Part shown: positions 43,076 to 53,107 of the stretch, piece after piece
Numbering within the stretch: the first letter of the stretch is position 1
Layout: each line of letters opens with the position of its first letter
Assembly: GCA_963575745.1 (NCBI GenBank)
Contig: CAUYUJ010019359.1
Span: 62,001 to 126,000 of the forward strand
Direction: 5' to 3'
DNA length: 64,000 nt
Source of the DNA: Prorocentrum cordatum
Taxonomy: Eukaryota; Sar; Dinophyceae; Prorocentrales; Prorocentraceae
The notes under the pieces: model-generated
Seen by the model: the letters and a program-made list of their open reading frames with translations, nothing else
The model's database searches: none
What the model was told of the DNA's origin: nothing
Made by a program: the position numbers and the translations under genes

Positions 43076-43837
43076 GATGCTGGGCAGCATTTGAGCTGCC
43101 GAGTCGCCCTTCGCCCAAGGAACGCTTCCCCGGGCCCTCGCTTGGACCGCCGTCGAAGCGGGCGGGTCTCATGATTCGGGTGCGACTCTGGCTCGAACTT
43201 TCGCGGCCGCTGAGAGAAGGGAGAAGGATGAGGGATGCCGTCTCTGAAACGCTTCTCCTGTTCCCACTTCTGTTCGTCTCGCCGTGACACTTGTGAACCT
43301 AAAGTTCCGTCCCCCCTAAAATCTAAGAACAGGGCTCCTGCCATGACGAGAGACTGCTCACAACTTAAATACCCGTACCTCTCACGCACGTGTTATCAGA
43401 CACTGCACCCCTGGGAACTTCAAGAGCAGCGCTCGGTCCCAGTGCGGCTCCATGGCGTACGAGCACTCACTGGGCACCTCCGCGGCGGGGTCCGAAAAGA
43501 GGTCATGGGCAGATGTCCTCAGGCAGAAAAGAGGTCATGGCCAGCATCGTTGGAACGAACTGGGAGTGGAGCAGAGAAGAGAGATCTCAAGAGCACGCAA
43601 GGAGCAATAATCTTGCACTCGGTAAAACGACTCAACTCTTCGCACGATTCACGTGTTCGCACGCCTCCTTGATTACCGGCATTATGGAGTTATGAGTTTG
43701 CGTATGACAGAACTTGGATGTGTGAGTAACGATAGCGCCTGGAGGGCAGCCTGGGGTGGCTCGTGAACGCCGCGTGCGCTGGCTGGGTTTGCCGAAGTTT
43801 CGCTCGGTGGGCTCATCGCGGGCGCCTCGAGCAACCT
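43076..43837. other. No gene recognised
   Basis: A 145-codon plus frame (43235-43672) has mixed composition but no domain or splice support. Confidence 0.45.
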
Positions 43838-44145
43838 ACCACACAGCTTGCACCTCACATATTACACCACATACAACTCACAGCTTGCACAACACAATTT
43901 ACGCAGCAGTGCTTGTAACACATAGCTTGCACCACATAGCTCACACCACATCTATTACACTACAATGCTTTTGCAACGTAGCTTACAACACATGTCTTGC
44001 ACTACATGGCTTGCACCACCAAGGTTAATTTATACTGCATACCTTGCACCACGCAATCACACTACATCACGAAGGTTGCCCGACATACATGCCACCACAC
44101 AGCTTGCGCCACACAGCTTGCACCACACAGACTGCACATCGAGGG
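43838..44145 (+). repeat. Degenerate minisatellite, CACCACATAGCTTG type
   Basis: Units such as CACAGCTTGCACCACATAGC of about 18 bp, heavily diverged. Reverse-orientation copy at 30325-30630. Confidence 0.75.
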
Positions 44146-44194
44146 TTCAATTGCCTAGTGCTTGGGGACCGCGCTGGCAAACTTGTTTTTGTTG

Positions 44195-44400
44195 ATGTGC
44201 GTGTGTGTGTGTGTGCGTGTGTGTATGTGTGTGTGTTGTGTGTTGTGTGTGTGTGTTTTGTGGGTGCTGTGTGTGTATGTGTGTGTGTGTGCGTGTGTCT
44301 ATGTGTGTTTCGTGGGTGCGTGTGTGTATGTGTGTTTTGTGGGTGCTGTGTGTTGTGTGTTGTGTGTTATGTGTGTGTGTGTGTGTCGGGGGGGGGGGGG
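44195..44400. repeat. TG microsatellite ending in a G run
   Basis: TGTG/TGCG units with TTTTGTGGGTGC insertions repeated four times, then a run of about 13 G. Confidence 0.95.
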
Positions 44401-44502
44401 CGGGCGGGGCTCGTGAATAGGGGAGCGAGAAATTGCCCGCGAGATCAAGAATGCCCGAAAAACCTTCGAGCTCTCGCTCGCGCACCCATCCTCAAATTGG
44501 GC

Positions 44503-44725
44503 GCCCGAGTTATCCGGGGTAACTCGGGTCCGGGGTAACTCGGGTTTGGATTCCCGAAAAACGAACCCGAGTTAGCCCTGACCCGAGTTACCCCTGATGA
44601 TTTTTGGGCTCTGGACGCCCGAATTATCCGGGGTAACTCGGGTCCGGGGTAACTCGGGTTCGGATTCCCAAAAACGAACCCGAGTTAACCCTGACCCGAG
44701 TTACCCCTGATGATTCGGGGCTCTG
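44503..44725. repeat. 114-bp tandem repeat, two copies, each self-complementary
   Basis: Copies start at 44503 and 44617. Each has GGGGTAACTCGGGT twice followed by AACCCGAGTTA and ACCCGAGTTACCCC, so each can fold into a long hairpin. Confidence 0.9.
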
Positions 44726-44904
44726 ATCAAATGGGGGGGCCGCCGCGCAGGGAAGCAGAGCGAGAGGGAGGGAAGGGGCCGAGCGCATCGCTTCACCGAT
44801 CCAGACCCTCACTGGCGCGGGCTGGGCCCCACCGGCAGACTCACCCCGCCCTCCCACGTGGGGGATATGAGCTCTTCCCTTCGGGTTTCGAGGGGCCTAC
44901 CCCC

Positions 44905-45072
44905 ACATGAGGAGGAGGGGGAGGAGGAGGAGGAGGAGGAGGAGGAGGAGGAGGGAGGAGGGAGGAGGAGGAGGAGGAGGGAGGGAGGAGGAGAGGAGGA
45001 GGAGGAGGGGAGGGGGAGGAGAGGGGGAGGAGGAGGAGGAGGAGGAGGAGGAGGAGGAGGAGGAGGAGGGTG
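44905..45072. repeat. GGA microsatellite
   Basis: GGA units with GGGAGG variants. Confidence 0.95.
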
Positions 45073-45117
45073 GTGGGATGGTGGGGCTGAGACACCATGG
45101 CCCGGTGTGGATGGGGA

Positions 45118-45236
45118 TGCAGTCGGGCCTAGGCCAGAAGAACATCCTTCAAGAACATAAGACCCTCCGCCGGCCAAGCTGAAGAGCATTCGAGGCTATC
45201 CTCCCCCAGGATGCTCAAGACACATCCGACAATCAC
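45118..45236 (+). repeat. Dispersed repeat family D, copy 1
   Basis: Matches 59172-59285 (shared GGCCAGAAGAAC, TCAAGAACATnAGACCCTCC, GGATGC, CAAGA). About 75% by eye. Confidence 0.7.
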
Positions 45237-45732
45237 GACGAACACGAGGGTGCCCTCCCCGAACCGACCTCGACATCATACCCTCGGTCCGACTGCAGGG
45301 GGAAGGATGCTGCGGGGCGCCTCCAGCCCGCGGACGCCCGCCAGGCAGAACCGCGAGTGCGGCCTCCGCGAGGGGCGGGGGGCGCGGGGGGGGAGGGCGC
45401 CCCCCTCCCCCAAGACCAGCACCACGTCCGCCGCCGTGCCAGGAGGCACGAGCTGGGACTGCCGCTGCATGGCCCCTTTGGGGCGGCCGGATAGGATCGG
45501 GAGCGGCCAAGAGGGGGGTGTCCAAGAGGGGGGGGTGCAAATCATGACCGGCGGCATGTGCGCGGCCCAGCGGGGGGGCCGGGGACGTAATGAAATGAGA
45601 AGAGGCGCCATGAGATCTGGGGAAATATCATGGCCCACGCCATGATATCCACTCCCCCTAGTCATCACCCCCCTCTTTTCCGCCCCCGATAGGAGACGCT
45701 CCCGCAAAAATTTGGAGCGGCCGGACTTCGAC

Positions 45733-45881
45733 GAGTTTCGGCATCCAGGGGCCCTCGCCGAGCCTCGGGAGCCTGAAAAAACGACCCAGGACGACAAGCC
45801 GGCCCTATAGGGAAGTGGGCTGGACCTCCGGGGCCCACGCCTCGAAAAGATTGGAGCACCCGGACGTCTGGGGAACGAGGT
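45733..45881 (+). repeat. Dispersed repeat family B, copy 2
   Basis: Similar to 20407-20550. The module AAAATTTGGAGCGGCCGGAC also precedes it at 45706, so it is bracketed by two copies of the end module. Confidence 0.75.
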
Positions 45882-46320
45882 GGGCGTCGAGGCGGCCTCT
45901 CTCCCCTCGGTGCCAGGAGTTGAACTGAGCTGAGCGGCCGCTGCCTCTCGGGAGCAGAGGGCTCGCGGCCGTGGGGCCGCGCGCCTGTCTATGAGGCCCA
46001 GGTCCAAGTCGGGCGCGCCCCCCTACAGGGGGATTTTCAACGAAAAATGAAAGATACTATAGAAACGGAATCCAACATGGTTAAAAAAGCATCCTCCCCT
46101 GACTATGTTTGAACTATTTCTGGATGCTCCTCCTGTAGAAGGACGGGCCCGACTTAAGCCTGGATCCTCCCCGCCCTCCCTCGCGGGAAACGACGGCCCG
46201 GGCCCTACCCCGGGCTCTTGCGGCGCCCGGCGCGGCCGCCGGCTGCCGCGCACGGCCGCTCCCCGCCGCCTCCGGCTCCCCACCCTGGCGCTCTGCCGCG
46301 GCGCGGAGCACGGCGCCGGA
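45882..46320. other. No gene seen
   Basis: A more AT-rich stretch at 46025-46110 within GC-rich DNA; nothing recognised. Confidence 0.5.
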
Positions 46321-46395
46321 TCGGCGGCGAGCGAGGGGGCCAGGCGAGAAGGAGAAGGCCTCCTCCTCCTCCTCCTCCTCCTCCTCCTCCTCCTC
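46321..46395 (+). mobile_element. TCGGCGGCGAGCG element left end running into TCC repeats
   Basis: TCGGCGGCGAGCGAGGGGGC, then GGCGAGAAGGAGAAGGCC, then about 11 TCC units which stop exactly where the spliced-leader sequence of the LINE begins. Confidence 0.75.
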
Positions 46396-46416
46396 CCGTA
46401 GCCATTTTGGCTCAAG
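46396..46416 (+). other. Dinoflagellate spliced-leader relict (DinoSL)
   Basis: Positions 2-22 of the known 22-nt leader match without mismatch (CCGTAGCCATT...GGCTCAAG). The variable first base is replaced by C of the TCC repeat, or was lost. The next bases are GGGCC, not the GT of an SL RNA gene intron, so this is a reverse-transcribed leader, not an SL RNA gene. A second, shorter TCGGCTCAAG at 46441-46450 may be the remnant of an older leader. Confidence 0.9.
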
Positions 46417-46518
46417 GGGCCTTCTCCTGAACTTCCAACCTCGGCTCAAGCAGTTGAGGCGTGTTGTTTTGTTGATCGCTCCAGAGACATTCGGCCAGGG
46501 GTTCGCGACCCCACCAGT

Positions 46519-47794
46519 ATGACAGCCCAGCAGTATGTGCAATGCCGGCAGTGCAGCTACAAGTGGAATTGGCGCACGAATGAGAAGTGCCACCACTGCG
46601 GCTGCGCGCTCAAGCCTCAGCAGACGTCCCAGCGGGCGCCGCAGGGGCAGTGGGCAACGCCGCCGACGCTGCCGCTCGTGCCTACCAGTGCAGCCGTGCC
46701 GCCGCCTCCTCAGTGGACGCCGCCGCCGCTGCCATCTTTCCAGACGAACCCATTCGCTACGCCCTTCTTCTCGCCATTCGGTCCCGCAATGCCGCCAAGG
46801 CCGTCTTTCTCGCCACCACCGCTGCCCGACGGGAGGTGGGGCACGGCAGGCGCTGCCACGGGCCAATGGCCCAAGAGGAAGAAAAAGAAGAATAAGAAAA
46901 AGAAAGCCAAAGGAGGCCAGGTGGTTATAGACCTGGAAGAAGAGGACATCGTCGTCAACGACGCCCTCCAGGTGCTGTCGAAGCGCATCGACCAGTCGGC
47001 CCTCGCATCGCTGAAGGAGCAGGTTGCCAAGTCTGCTCCAAAGCCCGCACCGCCGGAGCTGCCTGAGGTTCAGCTGCAGCGTGCAGCCATGGCGGCACGC
47101 GAGGCGCAATCCAAGTATGACGGCGCCTTGGACTGGGTCAACAAGGCCCAGCAGCAGCTCGACAACGCCACCAACTACCTCCAGGACATGTCTGCTGCCC
47201 TGGCTGCCGCTGAGGCCGCCGAGGAGGAGGTACGTGCAAACCTGGCACCGCGCCCCAAGACAGCCCCGCAGGTCATGCACGGGAAGCAGGGGATCGACCT
47301 CATGGCGCTGCTGGAGGGCGAGGCCATCCAGATCACGGAGGGCGACTTGTTGCAGCTCGACGTTGGCCTCGAGGAGCTTCGACGACGGCGCGGAGGCGGT
47401 CATCGAGCAGTGGAACAACCGGAAGCAGCAGCTCGGCGAGTTCATCCAGAAGCTGGTGCAAGATCATTTCACCCCGATGGCTGCGCAGGTGAAGGCCGAG
47501 ATTGAAGGCCTCCGCGAACAGAAGGCGAGGCTGGTCAGCCACAAGCGGAAGAAGACCAACGACGGCCAGGCAGCGGCTGGCGCCCCCGCGGCAACCCCAG
47601 AGGGTAGCCCTGGCGCCGCCGGCGCGGCTCCTCCCGCGGCCCAGTCGCAGGCGCAGGAGCCGCACGCCGCCGCAACCGTCTCCCGCGAGGCGGAGGCAGC
47701 CACCAAGAGCCGTGTTGATGCCCGCACTGCCGAGCTCTTCGACGCTGCCATGGCCAAGGCAGGCAAGGGCAAGGGCGCTGGCCCCAGCAAGTGA
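46519..47794 (+). CDS. LINE ORF1, zinc-finger and coiled-coil protein, one frame break
   Basis: The probable RNA-binding ORF1 product. It starts at ATG 46519, the first ATG after the leader. N-terminus: a Cys4 zinc finger (C9, C12, C24, C27) with WNW between the pairs, resembling RanBP2-type fingers. Then a proline-rich region (about 45-105), a polybasic stretch at about 119-132 (KRKKKKNKKKKAK), and a predicted helical, Ala/Gln/Glu-rich region. The frame used at the start runs into unrelated sequence after 47379; the natural continuation (DDGAEAVIEQWNN onward) is one base further, so there is a +1 shift or indel at 47377-47381. Read through it, the protein is about 424 aa and ends at TGA 47792-47794 with GKGKGAGPSK. 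The function is inferred from position and composition; ORF1 sequences are poorly conserved. Confidence 0.75.
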
Positions 47795-47911
47795 CAACCA
47801 GCCGCCCACCTCCCCGGGCACGATCAAGAGGGAGGCGCGGCCAGCGTCTGCGATAACCACGCTCATGGCACAGCCGCCTCCACTACTGGAAGCAGGTGCC
47901 TGAAGATCTAC

Positions 47912-50900
47912 ATGCGCAATATTACTCGGTGGGGCCCGAAGGTGCTCGAGCATCTGAAAAGCCAGTGGCAGGCTTACGATGTCGTTGGTTTGTGCGAACA
48001 CCATACAGGTCCTGCTGATATCAATGACCTCGGTGACAACATCGCTAAGGCTGGATGGCGCCCTGTCATTTCGCCCGCAATGCCCCGAGACCACGTGCTA
48101 CAAGCAGGAGGTACCCTCATCGCGGCCAAGAGGGGCCTCAACGTCCACTCCTTCTCACATCTTGCAGCTCACGCTTCCCAGTGCTACGGCACCAGCCATG
48201 GTGTCCAAGCTCTGAGTTCCCTTGGCAGTGGCCCCATCGACTTTCACGATTTCTCAGCCGTCAGCGTCCGAACCTCATGGCAGCAGATAGTTCTGGTCCA
48301 GATCTACCTCGACCACGGCATCGGGGTCAAGGGCAGGAATCTGCGCAAGCTTCGCGCCCTAGGCGGCTTCCTATCGGCGCAGGCTGCCCCATGGATTGCT
48401 TTTGGCGACTGGAATGTGGAGCCGAACGATCTCGACGACTGGTTGGAGAAAGTCGTCGGTACGCAGCTGCTTCCAGAAAACGTCGAGGTCACGAGCTTCG
48501 CTGGCGAGGGCCGGTTGTTCGACTTCGCCGTTTGCGCCAAGGACCTCGCCCCGTTCATACGCTCCGTTCGCTCGGTTATGGACGGGGAGTGGAAGGCGCA
48601 CGCAGCGCTCCAGATAAACATCGGCCTCGACCCCGCCGACGCGGAGCACCTCACTTGTACAGTGCCCAAGCCTTTTCCGCACCCACCGCTGCCCAAGCGG
48701 TTGCCTGACCCGAATAGCAAAAAATCCTTGCGTAGCCGCTTGCGTCCCTCCACCCCTTCTCCTTCTCCCCTCCCCCTCCTCCTCCCTCCCTCCTCCCCCA
48801 TGCGGGCTTCGAAGCCCCGGCGCGGTGGAGAGGGCGCTCCTGGTTTCTCGGATGCCGCCGCACCTTTTGAGCCGGCTCCAGGCCACGGCCAGAACCCAGG
48901 AGATTTCCACCCTGAGGTAGGCCAGGCGCCCGAGGACGATGATGGCTTCCCAGAGGTAGGTCAGGCTCCCGAAGAAGACATCCCAGTGGCCGACCAGGCC
49001 CCAGGTGATGACCCCTCTCCTCCTCCTCCTCCTCCTCCTCCTCCTCCTCCTCCTCCTCCTGGACCTCATCCGCCTGACACCAGGACGTTAGGAGATCTTT
49101 GGGACGAGGTGGAACCCGACCCAAGGGCCCTGGAGGAGGTCCGGCGAGGAGCCCCTACCGAGATCCGAAGCTGTTTAGGGTATCTGTCGGCCCCCGCTGC
49201 CTCTAAACAGCTTGCTGTGCAGTTTGGCGCGTGGGCTTCTCGTATGGAATCATTTTACTGCAAAGCATACGCCATTCCGCCAGAGGCCCAAGCCTCCTTT
49301 AAGGGACGAGCTGTGGTCGAGCCTTTTTCCAAACGTCCTGTTTCGCGGAAGTCGGCACCATTGCAGTCTGTGCACAATGATGTCAATTGGTGGGCTGTTT
49401 TGAGCTCCCACCTTGCCTTGTTGGGCAGAGTGCTTTCAAAGACCGACTCCAAGCCTGGCAGGGAGCGAACTACCAAGCAGATTTGGGACCGCGTGGAGTC
49501 CCTGGCTCCTCGGCTCGGCGATTTGAAACTTCCCTCCCTCGACGGCGCCGCGGTCAAGTCCTGGCGGCGCGCGCTCGGGGAGCTACCGAATCTAGGAGCG
49601 GAGCAGGTCGTTTTATTAGCCGGCGCAGCCGACCGGAACTTCAGCAGAGCCTCTCGCACGGTCACAGATCGAGCTCTTAAGAGCTTCAGCGACTGGGCGG
49701 AACAACCCAGCAGTCTCGGCACATTACATAAGATGGTGAAGCCGAAACCTCGCACCACGGTAGAAACCCTCGGAGAAGGCAGCTTGCCGACGACTACCCC
49801 AGTCGAGCTCATGCATGTCCGGGCCCAGTCCTGGATAAACAAATGGTCTCGTCGCAGTAACGATCACGAGCTCCATGCAGCATTTCAAGAGGTAAGAAAG
49901 TGCGCTCTGGAGGCCCCTCCCCTCCCTCCTCTTGAGTTGGCTCGCCTCGACCTTATCCTCCAGCGCACGCCCGAGCGTAAGTCCAGAGGATGTGTCAATA
50001 TTAGTGCGCGTGACATAGCTAGGCTGCCGCCAGCTGCCCGCCAGGAGTTGCTCGACGTTTACCAGGCGATGGAAAACAACATCGCCTGGCCCTGGCAGAT
50101 GCTCAGGGCATGGATTGCTCTCTTGCCGAAGGACTCGGGGGCAGATCGCAGCATCGCCAGTTTTGCTTTCGTGGCACGTCTGTGGGAGCAGCTCCGAGGA
50201 GACGTCACTGACCAGTGGTCCCTCGAACGCCAATGCCGGGCTCGGTTCGACGACGCTGTGAAAGGCAGCTCCGCTGTCCAAGCCGCCTTAAAACGCTTGG
50301 TACTAGACGAAAGCGCTGCTACTTTCAAGGTCTCTACCTGCTCGGCGTTGTGCGATATTGAAACTTTTTATGACAGTTTAGACCCTGTGCTAGTCATGCA
50401 ATTAGCTACCAAACATAATTACCCATGTATCGTGCTCGCCCTCAGTATACAGTTACACCTGGCCCCCAGGTACCTCCGAAGCCTCCGGTCCTTTTCTCCC
50501 GCCATCGAGGCTCTTTGGGGGTTGCTAGCCGGGTGTCGTTCCGCCCAACACCTCGCTGCCTGCATGCTGTTCGACCTCATGTTTGATCTCAACTCCAGGT
50601 TTCAACCAGGGCTTGAGGCACGTACTTGGGTTGATGATGTGAACTCGCGAGCTGAAGGCACGGCCAAGAATGTGACCAATCAGACTGTATCTTTCGTGGT
50701 GGCTTTCAAAGAGGGGTTAGATCAGCTGCACCTCTCTCTGTCTAGCAAATCCTGTGTCATCGCTTCAACTGCCACCATTGCCAAGACAGTTGCAAGCGAG
50801 CTCAAGCAGTCAGGAATTAGCATTCAGGTTTTGCACAGCGCCCCTGATTTAGGCATCGATCGGGGGCCCCACGTCCACATCCGTAGGTCTAGGGGTCTCC

Positions 50901-53107
50901 AGCGTTGGCGTAAAGGGGTCCGCAGGGGCAACCGCATCTCCACGCTGAGATCCCTGAAACAGCATATTAGACTCAAACTGTTTAAAACCGGTGCCGTGCC
51001 CCAGGCGATGTACGAATCTAAAGTTTTTGGAGCGTCTCCCAGCCGATTGAAAAAACTACGGCAGGCGGCGGCGCGTGCAGTGTGGGAACAGAAGCAGGGC
51101 AGGTGTTTAACCACGGTCCTGGCTCTCAGATTTGGGTCTCGCGATCCAGCCATCGTGGCCGTGCTTGACTTGTTAGTTGAGTGGTTTCGCTTTCTCAAGA
51201 AAGACGACACGCCCATCGGTCGTCTGCAGAAGTCTTGGGAGCGCGTTTACGCTCGCATTATTTCCATTCCTCTCAAGCGTCGCTGGTCCAATATTAGGGG
51301 GCCGATTTCTGCCATTATCACCTCTCTCCTTTCTCTTGGGTGGGACGCTCCCGGGCTCCTCGAGTGGCTGGATCCATTCGAAGAGCGCTGGGAGGCCCCC
51401 ACTCAAGACCCCTCGTCCCTTGCTGCTTGCCTGGCCGCCTTCGACCCCTCCGACCTGCTGGCCGCCGTGCACGCCTCCGTGGAGCGGAAGCTTTGGGCAG
51501 GCGCGTCCGCACAGCACCTGGGGGGTGGGCTGCAGGAAGGCGTGGATCTCTTCAGCCTCCGCCTGCAGCTGTCGAGGCTAGGCAAGGCACAAGAGTACGA
51601 ACGGCATGCGGCCATCGAGTGTGCAGCCGCGGCCGGCATGTGGCCCAGACAGAGAGTTGCAGAGTGTGACATTGGCGAATTCGACCCCACTTGCCCCAGA
51701 TGTGGTCTCGCCCCTGAGACGCTCAGGCATCGTGCGTGGGAGTGCCAGTGCAATGACTCTCTTCCCGAGTGTACTGATTCAGCTGATCTTGTTGAGGCGG
51801 CGAAGACCGCCCTCGATTCAGATGCCAACGTGTGTTTTTGGCTTCGTGGCCTCATCCCTGCTTCCCTTGTCCCTATCCCTGCCCCTCCTGACGCTGTCGA
51901 TACGCACGACGTCGAGTATCCAGCGAATGAAGGCGAAGGCCCACCCCCCGAGCGCGACACGCGCCACGGCGAGGAGGGAGCCCCGCCTGAGGTGCTGGGA
52001 CGTCTTTGTGCGGGGGACGGGTCGGGTGGTGAGCATGCTAAGGACCCAAGGTTGCGTCGATGTGCCTGGGCGTGGGTCGAGGTTAACCCCGCATTGCCCC
52101 ATGTCCAAGTGTACCGCCGTCGTAGTGCTGCCCTCGCTGGCCGCAGACAGACCAGCAACCGATCAGAATTGAAAGCATTTTTGGACTGTTTATTGCACGT
52201 GCGCGAAGATCTGACATTCCTGACAGATAGCGGTTACGTTGCGCGTGGTTGGCTTCGGCTCCAGGCCGGGTCCAAGCCTGGATCTAACCAGGACCTCTGG
52301 CACGCCATCTCGCTCGACCTCCGCTCCTGCCCCCTTCGCAGGATCGCCTTGATTAAAGTTGAGAGCCATGTGGATGCGGAAAGATTCCGCACGAGCGGCC
52401 TCCCCGAGCTATTCAGATTGGCCAACCAGGAGGCCGACAGAGTAGCCGGGTGGGAGGCTGCTCAGAATCAGGTTTCTCCAGAGACCGCCGGCAGCGTCCT
52501 TGGAGTGGACGCCGTCGCCGAGCAGGTCCGGGCTCGTCTCGCAGCCACCTTGATCGCGTCTGCCAGTCACGATTCCAGGGGGCAAAGAGAGCGGGCCAGG
52601 CCGCTCGAAGGAGTTCGGAAAGCGGCCTTGACTCGCCTCGAGAAAGCGGTCGCTTCTTCCGCCCATCGTCCTGGTCTCGTTTTCGAGGGGTCTCGGATTT
52701 CGTGTGCAGTGTGTCGCCAGAAGCTGGCTCGGAGCGGAGCTATCGAGTGGCTCGCGACCCCTTGCACCCCGATCGACCCTCGTGCTACCCCCTCTGCCTC
52801 ATCCATTGGCCCCATTCGCATCGGCAACCAAGTGGTGCACAGCTCACACACGTGCCAGTTTTTTGAGCACGCTGACGGATGGGCATGCACCAGCTGTGGG
52901 GCCATCGGAGTGGACAGAGCTATCCGAGGCCTCGCCCAGGAATGCTCGCACCAGATTTCCTCCAAAGGGGAGGATAACTTGCGCAAGCTCCGCCGAGGCC
53001 TCCTCCCAGGTGCCTCCGCTCGCGCCAAGGCCTTCAACAGGAAGGCGCGCGAGGGGCATGGAGGGGTAGCTCACCTTCCTCCTCCTCCGCCTCCCCCCCC
53101 TCTCTGA
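47912..53107 (+). CDS. LINE ORF2: APE-type endonuclease, reverse transcriptase, RNase H
   Basis: An intact 1731-codon frame. It nicks target DNA and copies the element RNA by target-primed reverse transcription. Endonuclease/exonuclease/phosphatase domain, residues about 1-235: E29 in LCEHH, D166 and N168 in FGDWN, H230 in WKAHAAL. Pro/Asp-rich linker about 255-400. Reverse transcriptase about 560-1010: D815 and D821 in CDIETFYDS, AGCRSAQ as the motif B equivalent, D908-D909 in TWVDD. A CxxC...HxxxxC zinc motif at 1261-1278. RNase H about 1365-1515 with D1369 (GDGSGG), E1419 (SNRSELKAF), D1439 (TDSGY) and D1509 (ANQEADRVAG). A Cys/His-rich C-terminus (about 1600-1700) may bind the element RNA or target. 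The frame is also open for 39 codons upstream of this ATG, back to the ORF1 stop. Confidence 0.95.
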   Translation: MRNITRWGPKVLEHLKSQWQAYDVVGLCEHHTGPADINDLGDNIAKAGWRPVISPAMPRDHVLQAGGTLIAAKRGLNVHSFSHLAAHASQCYGTSHGVQALSSLGSGPIDFHDFSAVSVRTSWQQIVLVQIYLDHGIGVKGRNLRKLRALGGFLSAQAAPWIAFGDWNVEPNDLDDWLEKVVGTQLLPENVEVTSFAGEGRLFDFAVCAKDLAPFIRSVRSVMDGEWKAHAALQINIGLDPADAEHLTCTVPKPFPHPPLPKRLPDPNSKKSLRSRLRPSTPSPSPLPLLLPPSSPMRASKPRRGGEGAPGFSDAAAPFEPAPGHGQNPGDFHPEVGQAPEDDDGFPEVGQAPEEDIPVADQAPGDDPSPPPPPPPPPPPPPPGPHPPDTRTLGDLWDEVEPDPRALEEVRRGAPTEIRSCLGYLSAPAASKQLAVQFGAWASRMESFYCKAYAIPPEAQASFKGRAVVEPFSKRPVSRKSAPLQSVHNDVNWWAVLSSHLALLGRVLSKTDSKPGRERTTKQIWDRVESLAPRLGDLKLPSLDGAAVKSWRRALGELPNLGAEQVVLLAGAADRNFSRASRTVTDRALKSFSDWAEQPSSLGTLHKMVKPKPRTTVETLGEGSLPTTTPVELMHVRAQSWINKWSRRSNDHELHAAFQEVRKCALEAPPLPPLELARLDLILQRTPERKSRGCVNISARDIARLPPAARQELLDVYQAMENNIAWPWQMLRAWIALLPKDSGADRSIASFAFVARLWEQLRGDVTDQWSLERQCRARFDDAVKGSSAVQAALKRLVLDESAATFKVSTCSALCDIETFYDSLDPVLVMQLATKHNYPCIVLALSIQLHLAPRYLRSLRSFSPAIEALWGLLAGCRSAQHLAACMLFDLMFDLNSRFQPGLEARTWVDDVNSRAEGTAKNVTNQTVSFVVAFKEGLDQLHLSLSSKSCVIASTATIAKTVASELKQSGISIQVLHSAPDLGIDRGPHVHIRRSRGLQRWRKGVRRGNRISTLRSLKQHIRLKLFKTGAVPQAMYESKVFGASPSRLKKLRQAAARAVWEQKQGRCLTTVLALRFGSRDPAIVAVLDLLVEWFRFLKKDDTPIGRLQKSWERVYARIISIPLKRRWSNIRGPISAIITSLLSLGWDAPGLLEWLDPFEERWEAPTQDPSSLAACLAAFDPSDLLAAVHASVERKLWAGASAQHLGGGLQEGVDLFSLRLQLSRLGKAQEYERHAAIECAAAAGMWPRQRVAECDIGEFDPTCPRCGLAPETLRHRAWECQCNDSLPECTDSADLVEAAKTALDSDANVCFWLRGLIPASLVPIPAPPDAVDTHDVEYPANEGEGPPPERDTRHGEEGAPPEVLGRLCAGDGSGGEHAKDPRLRRCAWAWVEVNPALPHVQVYRRRSAALAGRRQTSNRSELKAFLDCLLHVREDLTFLTDSGYVARGWLRLQAGSKPGSNQDLWHAISLDLRSCPLRRIALIKVESHVDAERFRTSGLPELFRLANQEADRVAGWEAAQNQVSPETAGSVLGVDAVAEQVRARLAATLIASASHDSRGQRERARPLEGVRKAALTRLEKAVASSAHRPGLVFEGSRISCAVCRQKLARSGAIEWLATPCTPIDPRATPSASSIGPIRIGNQVVHSSHTCQFFEHADGWACTSCGAIGVDRAIRGLAQECSHQISSKGEDNLRKLRRGLLPGASARAKAFNRKAREGHGGVAHLPPPPPPPPL

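Noticed and set aside
46396-46460. Spliced-leader RNA gene
   Set aside because: The leader is followed by GGGCC rather than a GT donor, and no Sm-site-like sequence or tandem array is present; a LINE ORF1 follows.
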